Assembly: GCF_002836745.1 (NCBI RefSeq)
Contig: NZ_PJAR01000042.1
Span: 124,001 to 188,000, forward strand
Direction: 5' to 3'
DNA length: 64,000 bases
DNA from: Glaciecola sp. 33A
Lineage (GTDB): Bacteria > Pseudomonadota > Gammaproteobacteria > Enterobacterales > Alteromonadaceae
Shown piece after piece: positions 19,233 to 27,155 of the stretch. Each line of letters begins with the position of its first letter. The first letter of the stretch is position 1. Under the pieces are notes generated by a model. The model was not told the origin of the DNA. It ran no database searches and saw nothing but the letters and a program-made list of their open reading frames with translations. The position numbers and the translations under genes were made by a program.

Positions 19233-19940
19233 TTATTTTTGTTGGCTAAGCCAATTAACTAAATCTACAATATCTTGAACGTTCATTTCTCTTGTAAATA
19301 TGGCTTGATACTTCCCATTAACAATAATATTTGGGACGCTTTGTAAATGTTCCTTAAATTGGCTTATATCATCATTGTTCCGCTTAAATGTATCAGTTAA
19401 CTCCGTTTTGCTTAATGTACTTTCAAAGTCGACCGCTGCTATATCATAAGAAATGAAAAGTTGCTTAAGGTCGTTTAGTCCTTCAATTTTTTGTCCTTGT
19501 TCATGGATATGAGCAAATATTGCCGCATTCATCAACTCTTCCGTGCCCAATGACCTACCTATAAGCATTGCTTTAGTTGCTTGTTCTTGTATTTCTTGAG
19601 TCGTAAACGACATAAAATTTACATGAACTTTTCGAAACGCTACATCATTAGCCAATTGTGGCTTTATTTCATTTATAATCATTTCAAAGCGATAGCACGC
19701 AGGGCACCAAAAAGAAAAATACTCAACGACTTCTTTTTGTTCAGAAGCGGTATCAGCAACAATATTGTAATGAGTACCATTGACCCATTTTATTGGTAAC
19801 AGCGGCGATAATGGTGCTTGCGCGTTAGTTTCAGCAGTTACAAGTGCTGAGCTCGAATCCACTGGCGGAGCTTCCGTGCATCCGGCAAGTGTTAAACTCA
19901 GTAGTAAGGTTGCAAAGAACGCGATTGAAGGTTTAGTCAT
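19233..19940 (-). CDS. DsbA-like thiol:disulfide interchange lipoprotein
   Basis: A 235-residue DsbA-family thioredoxin-fold protein with a lipoprotein signal (LLLSLTLAGC, Cys20). The active site is CPAC (YFSFWCPACYRFE) rather than the CPHC of E. coli DsbA; the cis-Pro loop is VPNIIVNGKYQA. It resembles the soluble DsbA at 20261, suggesting a duplication with one copy membrane-anchored. Its low-complexity linker (residues 25-50) would let the domain reach into the periplasm. A thiol oxidase is most likely; a reductase or isomerase cannot be excluded. Confidence 0.88.
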   Translation of the reverse strand: MTKPSIAFFATLLLSLTLAGCTEAPPVDSSSALVTAETNAQAPLSPLLPIKWVNGTHYNIVADTASEQKEVVEYFSFWCPACYRFEMIINEIKPQLANDVAFRKVHVNFMSFTTQEIQEQATKAMLIGRSLGTEELMNAAIFAHIHEQGQKIEGLNDLKQLFISYDIAAVDFESTLSKTELTDTFKRNNDDISQFKEHLQSVPNIIVNGKYQAIFTREMNVQDIVDLVNWLSQQK

Positions 19941-20260
19941 GTTGCCTCTTAAAATAAATTCTATTGTTTGATCAAATGATTATAGATGCTTTTGAATAAT
20001 GGTAAACCCATTAGCTACAATCGTACTATCTCTCAAATAATTATTAATAAAAAATTCCTAATAAAGACACACCTATTTAGCATAGAGTAGGTGTGTCTTT
20101 ACTCTTCTCTTTATTTTTCTCTATTATTGAATTGATAAAAAAATCTCTATTCGTGCATTCTTGATGCCCCAAACAGGTGTGTCCTTATTCATGCTTATGC
20201 AGCATTTGGAAGTAATAAAAAAGGACCTTTCGGTCCTTTTCTTGGAAATTAGGCTCATTG
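19941..20260. repeat. Gene-free gap with AGGTGTGTC hairpin and third core
   Basis: 320 bp between the two DsbA-like genes. GACACACCT (20066-20074) and AGGTGTGTC (20089-20097) form a hairpin with extended arms AAAGACACACCTA / TAGGTGTGTCTTT. The right arm continues into decayed 12-bp units TCTTTACTCTTC, TCTTTATTTTTC and TCTATTATTGAA. A third core lies at 20175-20183. I see no ORF. The end of the gap holds the dsbA terminator. Confidence 0.75.
20217..20242 (-). terminator. Rho-independent terminator of dsbA
   Basis: The stem AAAAGGACC / GGTCCTTTT with a TTTC loop lies directly after the minus-strand dsbA stop. An A-run on the plus strand becomes the U-tract on the minus strand. Confidence 0.85.
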
Positions 20261-20884
20261 TTATGATTGTTTTGTTAGCCATACAATGAGATTTACGATC
20301 TGATCGGCCGTCATATCTCTTGAAAACTTCGCTTGGTATTTACCATTTACAATAAAGTTAGGTACGCCGTTTAGATATTCGCGATAAGTTTCAATTTCTC
20401 GGTTATTTTTGTTAACCAAGCTTTTTACACTAAAACTTTTCGCCATTTTATCAAACTCTTCAGCTTCAACACCATTAATAATGAAAACACTACGTAGGTC
20501 TTTTAAGCCAGTTACTGTTGAACGTTGCTCATGAATGTAATTGAAAACAGCGGTGTTCAAAACATCTTCTTTTTTCATCGCGCGTGCAATGATCATCGCT
20601 TTCGTCGCATCGTTCTGTACATCTGGCCCAGCACTTTGCATAAAGTTAACTTGGATTTTTGTGAATTTAACATCTTCGCCTAATCCTTCTTTAATCTTTT
20701 TGACCAAAGGCTCAAAGCTATAGCAAGCAGGACACCAAAACGAAAAGAACTCTTTTACCTCAGGTGTTGCTGTGGCTTTATCGTTGATCACGATGTAATG
20801 CTCGCCTTCTTGCCATTCATCGGCTGCATGTACTGAAAGTGGAAGCAACATTGCAACAAGCAGTATTGAAAACAGCTTTTTCAT
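20261..20884 (-). CDS. dsbA: Periplasmic thiol:disulfide interchange protein DsbA
   Basis: A 207-residue protein with a cleavable Sec signal (MKKLFSILLVAMLLPLSVHA) and the active site FFSFWCPACYSFE. The cis-Pro loop is VPNFIVNGKYQA. DsbA introduces disulfide bonds into exported proteins and is reoxidised by DsbB. The CPAC dipeptide differs from CPHC of enteric DsbA and should change the redox potential. It has its own terminator and is separated from the lipoprotein paralogue by a repeat-containing gap. Confidence 0.92.
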   Translation of the reverse strand: MKKLFSILLVAMLLPLSVHAADEWQEGEHYIVINDKATATPEVKEFFSFWCPACYSFEPLVKKIKEGLGEDVKFTKIQVNFMQSAGPDVQNDATKAMIIARAMKKEDVLNTAVFNYIHEQRSTVTGLKDLRSVFIINGVEAEEFDKMAKSFSVKSLVNKNNREIETYREYLNGVPNFIVNGKYQAKFSRDMTADQIVNLIVWLTKQS

Positions 20885-20981
20885 AAAAAATTCCTTTAAT
20901 TGAGGGCTAATGATAGTAAATATAAATCGTCTTAGGTTCTAATTGGAGAATACCACAAAGCAAAATACCTTTTCAAAATAT

Positions 20982-21012
20982 AAGGGCGAATGCCTGCATG
21001 ATATTCGCCCTT
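20982..21012 (-). terminator. Hairpin, probable btuB terminator
   Basis: A perfect 10-bp inverted repeat AAGGGCGAAT / ATTCGCCCTT with an 11-nt loop, followed on the minus strand by ATATTTTG. It lies downstream of the btuB stop and upstream of dsbA. Confidence 0.7.
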
Positions 21013-21073
21013 GTTCAGATGTCATTCACATTTAAAACTTCACATAAGCAGTTTTAGAGAGGAAGTTACATGC

Positions 21074-22981
21074 TTAGTTCAATTGATATCGCATATTCAC
21101 CACAATTTTACGTGATTGGCCTACAAAACCAAATACATCTTCAAAATCCTCGTTCAACAAATTGTCAACACGAAGTCCAAAGCTCAAACTATTATTGTAC
21201 TTATACTGATAGTTTGCACTAACTAACCAATACGGACTCAATCCCACAATTTCGGATGAATTAGGAAATGGAGGAAAGAATCGGTCTTGTTTTGAACCGG
21301 TATAATCTGCTTGAAAATAGAGATTGCTTTTTTTATTCAATGCATAGTTAATGGTAGTAGAACCTGAATGGCGGGCTCGTCTAAGTTCAACCTCTGTAGG
21401 TGCTTTTGCCTCTAGATAGGCATAATTTGCTGACCAAGTAATGTCTTTCCAATCCCCATAGAGAGAAAACTCTAGGCCTCTTCTTGTTGACGTTTCATCA
21501 ATGTTCTGCGCAGTAAAAGCACTCGTTGCCGGGTCAAAAACAAAGCCATTGATCTCATTTTCCAATTGAGTGTCAAAATGAGTTAGTTCAGCACTAAAGC
21601 GACTCGATAAATTATAGATTAAACCAATTTCATTCGCATAACTCGATTCAGGAAGTAAACCGGAGTTGCCTGTAAATGTGCCTGGGAAGAAACCAAATCT
21701 CTCTGTGAATGACGGATTTTTAACTGCTTTACCGCGACTTACAAAAACTTTTAACTGGTCGGTGAAATTGTAGCTTAGCCCTAACCTAAAACTATTGGCA
21801 TCATCAAATTCATCGCTTTGATCTGCCCTCGCGCTATAACTAGCATAAAGATTCTTAGCAACTTCATACTGACCGTCACTCAGCACTGAAATAGTTTGGT
21901 TGTCTTGGGTTTGATTTGGATCGCCAAAAACGATAGGACCGCTTTGCTCGAAGTCTTCTATTACACTATCAAGTCCAACGTTGATAAAATCGTTGGCACC
22001 TAAATCAATGTAGTTTATCCAATTAAGTCGTTGGGTCTTACCAACAGTGCCACCAGAAAATACATCACTCGAAAAGCTATCACTCGCAAAACGATTTAAT
22101 TGATAGCTCAACGATTGTGACCATATGCCTGCAGATGGAGTGAAGTCCCATCTCAATAAAGCACTGAGTTGTTTTCCTTTTGAATAGTTATCGGCGTCAG
22201 CAGGCAAACCAGTATTGACGAAGTCGATAGCATCAAAGTCAGTAACAAAATCAACCAGTCGCAAATTAAAAACCAATGTGTGTTCTCGGTTAGCTTGATA
22301 AGCAACATTAGTATTAAAAGAGGTGTTACGATATCCTTCCTCCTCGCTACCTTGGCGGGATACGTTTTCACCATCAGTTTTAAGGTGATGTAAATTAGCT
22401 GACAATGACAAGCCATTTCGGCGCGTTTTATAAGAAACACTCAATTGGCGAGTTGCTTGTGTTCCAAGTCCAACATTAGCTGATAATTTATGTTGTCCAG
22501 AAATCGCCGCTTTTTTGCTGGTGATGCTTATGACCCCTGAAACGGCACTACTTCCCCATAGCGCACTTTGCGGTCCGCGAAGTAACTCAATGCGCTCAAT
22601 GTCCGATACCAGCAAATGTGCAAAGTTTACTAAGCCGCCTTGGCCAATGTCGTTTATCTCGACACCATCCACCAACACTAAAATATGGTTACTCTCACTA
22701 CCACGAAAACGTATTTCAGTTAATGTACCTGTAGGACCGGATTGACTTATATTGATACTAGCAAAAGACCGTAATAAATCAGTAACGGTTGCAGCCCCAG
22801 AAGCCTCAATAATATCAGCGTTTATAAAAGAAACAGAGCCAGCAAGTGTCGATTTATCAACGGGCGCTCGAGAGCCCATTACGCTGATAGTTTCTATAGA
22901 TCGGTTTTGTTCTAAAGCGAAAATGGAAGTTGAACAAGAGGCAGCAAAAATTGCCGCCAATAAAGAAAATTTTGTTTTCAT
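21074..22981 (-). CDS. btuB: TonB-dependent vitamin B12 receptor BtuB
   Basis: About 635 residues from the ATG at 22981, with a signal peptide ending near SIFALEQ. The TonB box is ETISVMGSR, the plug domain covers about 45-150 (LLVDGVEINDIG, ERIELLRGPQSALWGSSAVSG), and a beta-barrel ends in the aromatic-containing NMRYQLN. It transports cobalamin across the outer membrane using TonB energy. The assignment rests on BtuB-like plug sequence and the cobalamin riboswitch upstream. The longer frame from 23008 is unlikely to be used. Confidence 0.93.
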   Translation of the reverse strand: MKTKFSLLAAIFAASCSTSIFALEQNRSIETISVMGSRAPVDKSTLAGSVSFINADIIEASGAATVTDLLRSFASINISQSGPTGTLTEIRFRGSESNHILVLVDGVEINDIGQGGLVNFAHLLVSDIERIELLRGPQSALWGSSAVSGVISITSKKAAISGQHKLSANVGLGTQATRQLSVSYKTRRNGLSLSANLHHLKTDGENVSRQGSEEEGYRNTSFNTNVAYQANREHTLVFNLRLVDFVTDFDAIDFVNTGLPADADNYSKGKQLSALLRWDFTPSAGIWSQSLSYQLNRFASDSFSSDVFSGGTVGKTQRLNWINYIDLGANDFINVGLDSVIEDFEQSGPIVFGDPNQTQDNQTISVLSDGQYEVAKNLYASYSARADQSDEFDDANSFRLGLSYNFTDQLKVFVSRGKAVKNPSFTERFGFFPGTFTGNSGLLPESSYANEIGLIYNLSSRFSAELTHFDTQLENEINGFVFDPATSAFTAQNIDETSTRRGLEFSLYGDWKDITWSANYAYLEAKAPTEVELRRARHSGSTTINYALNKKSNLYFQADYTGSKQDRFFPPFPNSSEIVGLSPYWLVSANYQYKYNNSLSFGLRVDNLLNEDFEDVFGFVGQSRKIVVNMRYQLN

Positions 22982-23043
22982 AAAATTAAGACTCTGTATA
23001 TGCTCCACCCGAGCATGACAAAAAAGAAAGGCAAATTGCCAGC

Positions 23044-23245
23044 ACCTTTCAAGGCCGGTATCCGGGCTTACATTGTCTTATTAAAACCTTCCCATGTTTG
23101 CACACAGTGGATGACGCCGATATAGATATCGATGAATAATAAGCGAAAGTGTTATGGACTTTCAATGTTTACCGTTGCGGGGGCAGCGCTGGATTTACAC
23201 CAGTTTCCCGTTTAACTTTTTGCATTAATACAAATAGCACCTTGA
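23044..23245 (-). promoter_or_regulatory. Cobalamin riboswitch upstream of btuB
   Basis: Read on the minus strand, the leader has the conserved elements in order: GGGAAactGGTG, then AATCCAGCGCTGCCCCCGC, a variable stem region, and the B12 box AGCCCGGATACCGGCC (23053-23068). The aptamer ends about 70 bp before the btuB start. It is expected to lower btuB expression when adenosylcobalamin binds, most likely by hiding the ribosome binding site. Outer limits are approximate. The rest of the 348-bp gap 22982-23329 holds the promoter region and no ORF. Confidence 0.93.
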
Positions 23246-23329
23246 ACGCGTCGGAGTATAAAGTCTTTGCTGCAGATGTGAATGATTAATTTGACTTAAT
23301 ATTGAACGACACGCGCTGTTTTTAAAAGA

Positions 23330-24298
23330 TTAGAGCTTTAGCGGTGGCTCTTGAAGCGCTGAGTGCTGTTCTTTCAATGCCAGTATTTGGCTCTCCCAAT
23401 ACTTATCTTCAGCGAACCAGGGGAATGCATTTGGGAATGCAGGATCCTCCCACCTCAGGCTTAGCCAAGCCATGTAGTGAATCATTCTCATCGCACGCAG
23501 GGGTTCGATAAGTGATAACTCATCTTCATCGAGTACATGAAATTCATTATAAGCGTTGACTAGTGTCTCTAGTTGGATGAACTGCTGTTGGCGATCACCC
23601 GAAAGCATCATCCAAATATCTTGAATTGCAGGCCCCATTCTGCAGTCATCAAGGTCGACAAAGGTGGGTCCATCGCGCCATAAGATGTTGCTTGGATGTA
23701 AATCACCATGCAAGCGTATTGAGCGGTAATTACGCGAGAATTTCTCTTTAGTTTGTGCGATCACCATATCAAGAACGTTATGAAATGCGGTTTGCAAATG
23801 ACGCGGAATTAGTGAACTCGTTAACAACACTTGTTTAGGTGTGTCCAAATAACTGTTAGTGCAAACTTCTGGCCGACGCTCGAACGGCTTAGATTGCGCT
23901 ACTTTATGCATTTGACCAATAAAACCGCCCATCGATTCAAGCTGTTCAATGTTGTCAACTTCAAACTGACGACCACCAGCGGAAAGAAAGATGGCGAACC
24001 GATAATCGGCATGTTGATGCAAACTCTCACCATTAATAACTAATGGCGCAACAACTGGAATTCCTGCTGCCATCATTTCTAACGCAAAATAGTGCTCTTC
24101 TTGAATTTGCTGATCATTCCATCGTAGCGGACGATAGAATTTGACTACATAACGCTTGTTATCCTCGGCCACAAACTGATAAACCCTATTCTCATAACTA
24201 TTTAATGCCAATAAGCCAGAGGATGCTTGAATATCAACAGTCTCAATAGCATCAAGGATCAGGTCTGGATTCAATCCCGCGAAAGAGAAATCAGACAT
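23330..24298 (-). CDS. srkA: Stress response kinase A (SrkA/RdoA, YihE)
   Basis: A 322-residue choline-kinase-like Ser/Thr protein kinase. LNSYENRVYQF and VVKFYRP carry the ATP-binding Lys, LHGDLHPSNILWRDG is the catalytic loop and FVDLDDCRMGPA holds the metal-binding Asp. E. coli SrkA supports survival under Cpx-related stress. The start overlaps ccoG by 8 bp, so the pair is translationally linked. A repeat core at 23837-23845 encodes LDTP where the E. coli protein, from memory, has a different dipeptide but the same length. Confidence 0.95.
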   Translation of the reverse strand: MSDFSFAGLNPDLILDAIETVDIQASSGLLALNSYENRVYQFVAEDNKRYVVKFYRPLRWNDQQIQEEHYFALEMMAAGIPVVAPLVINGESLHQHADYRFAIFLSAGGRQFEVDNIEQLESMGGFIGQMHKVAQSKPFERRPEVCTNSYLDTPKQVLLTSSLIPRHLQTAFHNVLDMVIAQTKEKFSRNYRSIRLHGDLHPSNILWRDGPTFVDLDDCRMGPAIQDIWMMLSGDRQQQFIQLETLVNAYNEFHVLDEDELSLIEPLRAMRMIHYMAWLSLRWEDPAFPNAFPWFAEDKYWESQILALKEQHSALQEPPLKL

Positions 24299-25721
24299 CA
24301 GTAAAAATAAATCGACTGGTTTCTTGAATTTTAATTATGTCACCATTTTCATCTTTGGTTTCTACGTGAAAATTGAAATCTGTAATTTCTTCAGTGAGCG
24401 AATAAGGGTCAGTAACAACGCTTATAGGCAGCGTATAAATTTCGCCTCCCCCCACTTTCACTTCAGTTTCGCCGACATATTTTGCGCCTTCAATTCCACT
24501 AATTGAAATTTTAAAAATACGATCATTCTGTGATTTATTTAGTAACTTTAGGGTATATACGTTTTCGATTAATCCTTGGTTGGTTTCTCTATAGAGTGAA
24601 ATTCTGTCCTTGATAATGTCTATCTCTAATGGTTGACGAGAGTATATATCGTATACCAGTAGACTGGTCATAATAAGCAAAACAATGGCATAACCGATTA
24701 GCTTAGGACGCATTATTTTAGTTTTCCCGCCAGCAAGCTGATGCTCAGATGTAAAACTAATTAAGCCTCTTTGATAACCCATTTTGTCCATGACACCATT
24801 GCAAGCATCAACACAGGCGCCGCAGTTAATACACTCATACTGCAGTCCATTGCGAATATCTATTCCCGTCGGGCATACTTGAACGCAGAGGTTGCAATCG
24901 ATGCAGTCTCCCAGACCTTGTTCTTGCACTTGTTCAGGTGCGGCTTTGCGAGAACGTGGACCGCGTTGTTCACCTCGACCAGAGTCATAGGCAACTGTAA
25001 ATGTGTCTTTATCAAACATTGCTGACTGAAAGCGAGCGTAAGGACACATGTGAGTACACATGATTTCGCGCATATATCCGGCGTTAGCATAAGTGCAAAC
25101 GGCAAAAAATATAATAAAGAAGCCAGCCCAAAAACTAACACCAAAAGTGAAAAAGTCAGCGAATAAGGCATCTATTGGTGAGAAATAGCCGACAAAGGTC
25201 ATAGCAGTAAGTAGGGCAACAGTAACCCAAGAAAAATGTTTTAATGTTTTGCGAATAAATTTGTCCACATCCATTTTACGTTCATCAAGTTTCATTCGTT
25301 TATGGCGGCTACCCTCAATTTTTTCTTCAAACCAAATATAAAGAAATGTCCACGTCGTCTGAGGGCACATAAAACCGCACCAAACTCGTCCAGCAAAGGT
25401 GGTAATAAAAAACAAGGCAAAAGCGGCCACAATAAGAACGTAAGCAAGGATGGTGAGGTCTTGGGGCCAAAGTGTCATTCCGAAAATATTGAAGCGCTGT
25501 TCACCTATATCGAAAAGAACAGCCTGGTTGCCGTTATATTGTAGCCAAGGAATAACGGCAAAAATACTTAAAAATATTAAACCAAAAAAACGCCTAATAT
25601 TCTCAAGCATTCCTTCAACAGCACGAACATAAATACGACTTCTAGCCGGATAGGTAGCAGTCTCTGCTGGTTTGTGGATTTTGACCGGTGTGACATCTTT
25701 AATTTTTATTTGTTCGTTCAT
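24291..25721 (-). CDS. ccoG: Cytochrome c oxidase accessory protein CcoG (FixG/RdxA)
   Basis: A 476-residue membrane ferredoxin. Several transmembrane helices lie in the first 230 residues and again near 345-365. The motif GFMCPQTTW follows the second helix. Two 4Fe-4S clusters are coordinated by CIDCNLCVQVCP (about 273-284) and CINCGACVDAC (about 296-306), and the C-terminal periplasmic domain is immunoglobulin-like. CcoG helps copper reduction and assembly of cbb3 oxidase. ccoNOPQ and ccoIS are not in this window, so it is detached from its usual partners. Confidence 0.95.
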   Translation of the reverse strand: MNEQIKIKDVTPVKIHKPAETATYPARSRIYVRAVEGMLENIRRFFGLIFLSIFAVIPWLQYNGNQAVLFDIGEQRFNIFGMTLWPQDLTILAYVLIVAAFALFFITTFAGRVWCGFMCPQTTWTFLYIWFEEKIEGSRHKRMKLDERKMDVDKFIRKTLKHFSWVTVALLTAMTFVGYFSPIDALFADFFTFGVSFWAGFFIIFFAVCTYANAGYMREIMCTHMCPYARFQSAMFDKDTFTVAYDSGRGEQRGPRSRKAAPEQVQEQGLGDCIDCNLCVQVCPTGIDIRNGLQYECINCGACVDACNGVMDKMGYQRGLISFTSEHQLAGGKTKIMRPKLIGYAIVLLIMTSLLVYDIYSRQPLEIDIIKDRISLYRETNQGLIENVYTLKLLNKSQNDRIFKISISGIEGAKYVGETEVKVGGGEIYTLPISVVTDPYSLTEEITDFNFHVETKDENGDIIKIQETSRFIFTDV

Positions 25722-26014
25722 TAACCGCTCCGGAAAGTACTAAAAGAAGTGCTGAAAATTGATCGAAAATAGGTGCAGAAGGTAACCACGCTAGTATAGC
25801 AATTTGCTATGGAAAATTGTTATTCCAGATCAAAAAATATGAGATTCCTTGTCAACCTAAAAATTATACCTTTACTCACTATCGTTAACGCCATAATCTA
25901 TACAGATGTATCAGTGAGCATCTTTGTTTCCTTGCGTTTGCTGACTAGTATACTATCTATTAAGAATATATATTATTATACGTTACCATCTCGTTTGAGG
26001 ACTTTTGTTTACAT

Positions 26015-26365
26015 ATGTGGCGAGCTTTTGTCATTTTTATTGAAATTGTAATATTGGTTATCGTGCTAAGGACTTCCTTTGTCCAATATTTCTTGTCAGA
26101 TATTCAGCAGACTGTTTCTGGTTGGATTGAGTCGGTCGTAGATATTCCTGAGCAACAATCGCTTTCCACATTAAGGGAAAAGTTTTTTTATAACAATATG
26201 TCACTGCAACCTCATCAAACTGATTATGTGCTAGATATTACTGAGAACAGAGAAAAATTAGAGTCTTTCAGGCAGTTCTACTGCATCAAAAATGATAAAA
26301 ATCCATTTATTTATGGACAAAACCTGAGGCGATTATGTGACCAAATCAAAAGTACTAAATTTTAG
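26015..26365 (+). CDS. Small hypothetical membrane-anchored protein
   Basis: A 116-residue frame with an N-terminal hydrophobic segment (about residues 4-20) and a hydrophilic remainder with two cysteines near the C-terminus. GAGGA lies 13 bp before the ATG, slightly far. I recognise no family. It lies in an AT-rich region with a decayed gene downstream, so it may be a real small gene or a remnant. An overlapping frame at 25809-26051 has less support. Confidence 0.4.
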   Translation: MWRAFVIFIEIVILVIVLRTSFVQYFLSDIQQTVSGWIESVVDIPEQQSLSTLREKFFYNNMSLQPHQTDYVLDITENREKLESFRQFYCIKNDKNPFIYGQNLRRLCDQIKSTKF

Positions 26366-26593
26366 AGCGTATACATGCTGAACTAAAATAGTGAATTATT
26401 GGTCGTATCCAACAGTTAATTTTGCTACTGAAGGTGGATTTTATACTCAATTATTTCAAAGCGTTGCTCTTTGTTTCTAGTTTTTTTACTAAGCTCGCAT
26501 GCAATGTCATTTCACCTGCAAAGGCTCCAAATACCTAATGTCGAGACACAAACGCCACAAATAAACGCGTCTATCAAGAAGATTAAAGTATAA

Positions 26594-27019
26594 CAGTTTC
26601 GCGGCGTTAAGTATTCAACACTGTTCAGAAAACGCGTTAGAAAATCAGTATTTCTTGATTTAGAAACGTTTTTTACTTTGCTAGACGAAGGTCTCCCAAG
26701 AGGTGATCAATTGAATTTAAAAGTCACTGATCTAGAGCTAGCAGGCACAGTTCAAACGCCATAAATGGCGTGTTTAACTCATCTTCTCAATCTCGCAAAT
26801 TTGCAGACAAAAGAGTATCGAATCGTCATCGCTATTAATATATTTCGCATGGCATTTTCACATAAGTTGATGGATGCTAGCGGGAAAATTTTACAACAAA
26901 AAGAAGTCAAATTAAAAGACATCAGTTTTTTGTCAAGAGCGGGTTCAGTCATAAAAATACATCGCGAAGCTATGAAAAATCACGATTTGAAGTTAGTTTA
27001 CGCAAACATTTACCACTAA
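26594..27019 (+). pseudogene. Decayed DUF3016-like gene
   Basis: In one frame the DNA reads LFRKRV..., then GLPRGDQLNLKVTDLELAGTVQ, a TAA stop at 26762-26764, and after an in-frame ATG the segment FRMAFSHKLMDASGKILQQKEVKLKDISFLS. This order (DLAG core, then an FSY-like strand with LxDAxGKxLQxxEVxLKDxxFL) matches DUF3016 exported proteins as I recall them. The internal stop, a further in-frame TAA at 26591 and no clean signal peptide upstream indicate decay. The stretch 26366-26593 holds only remnants (a possible degraded signal peptide near 26455-26500). Confidence 0.6.
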
Positions 27020-27155
27020 AAGCGAGTAAAACAAAGCATCACTTATATGTCAGTGTTATGTATTAAGTAATTTGATCTGTCACATTTATGTAGTAATTTA
27101 GCAGTACTTTTAGTGCAGTTAAGCCTCTATTTTAATATTCTATGGACAGGTCAAT

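Noticed and set aside
22515-23018. Plus-strand ORFs opposite btuB
   Set aside because: They mirror the codons of btuB, lack ribosome binding sites and show no protein family pattern. The same applies to the frames opposite parE, the ALDH gene, rpoD, the nuclease gene and others.
25809-26051. 80-residue hydrophobic ORF
   Set aside because: No ribosome binding site, overlaps the better-supported ORF at 26015, and lies in AT-rich DNA where such frames are common.
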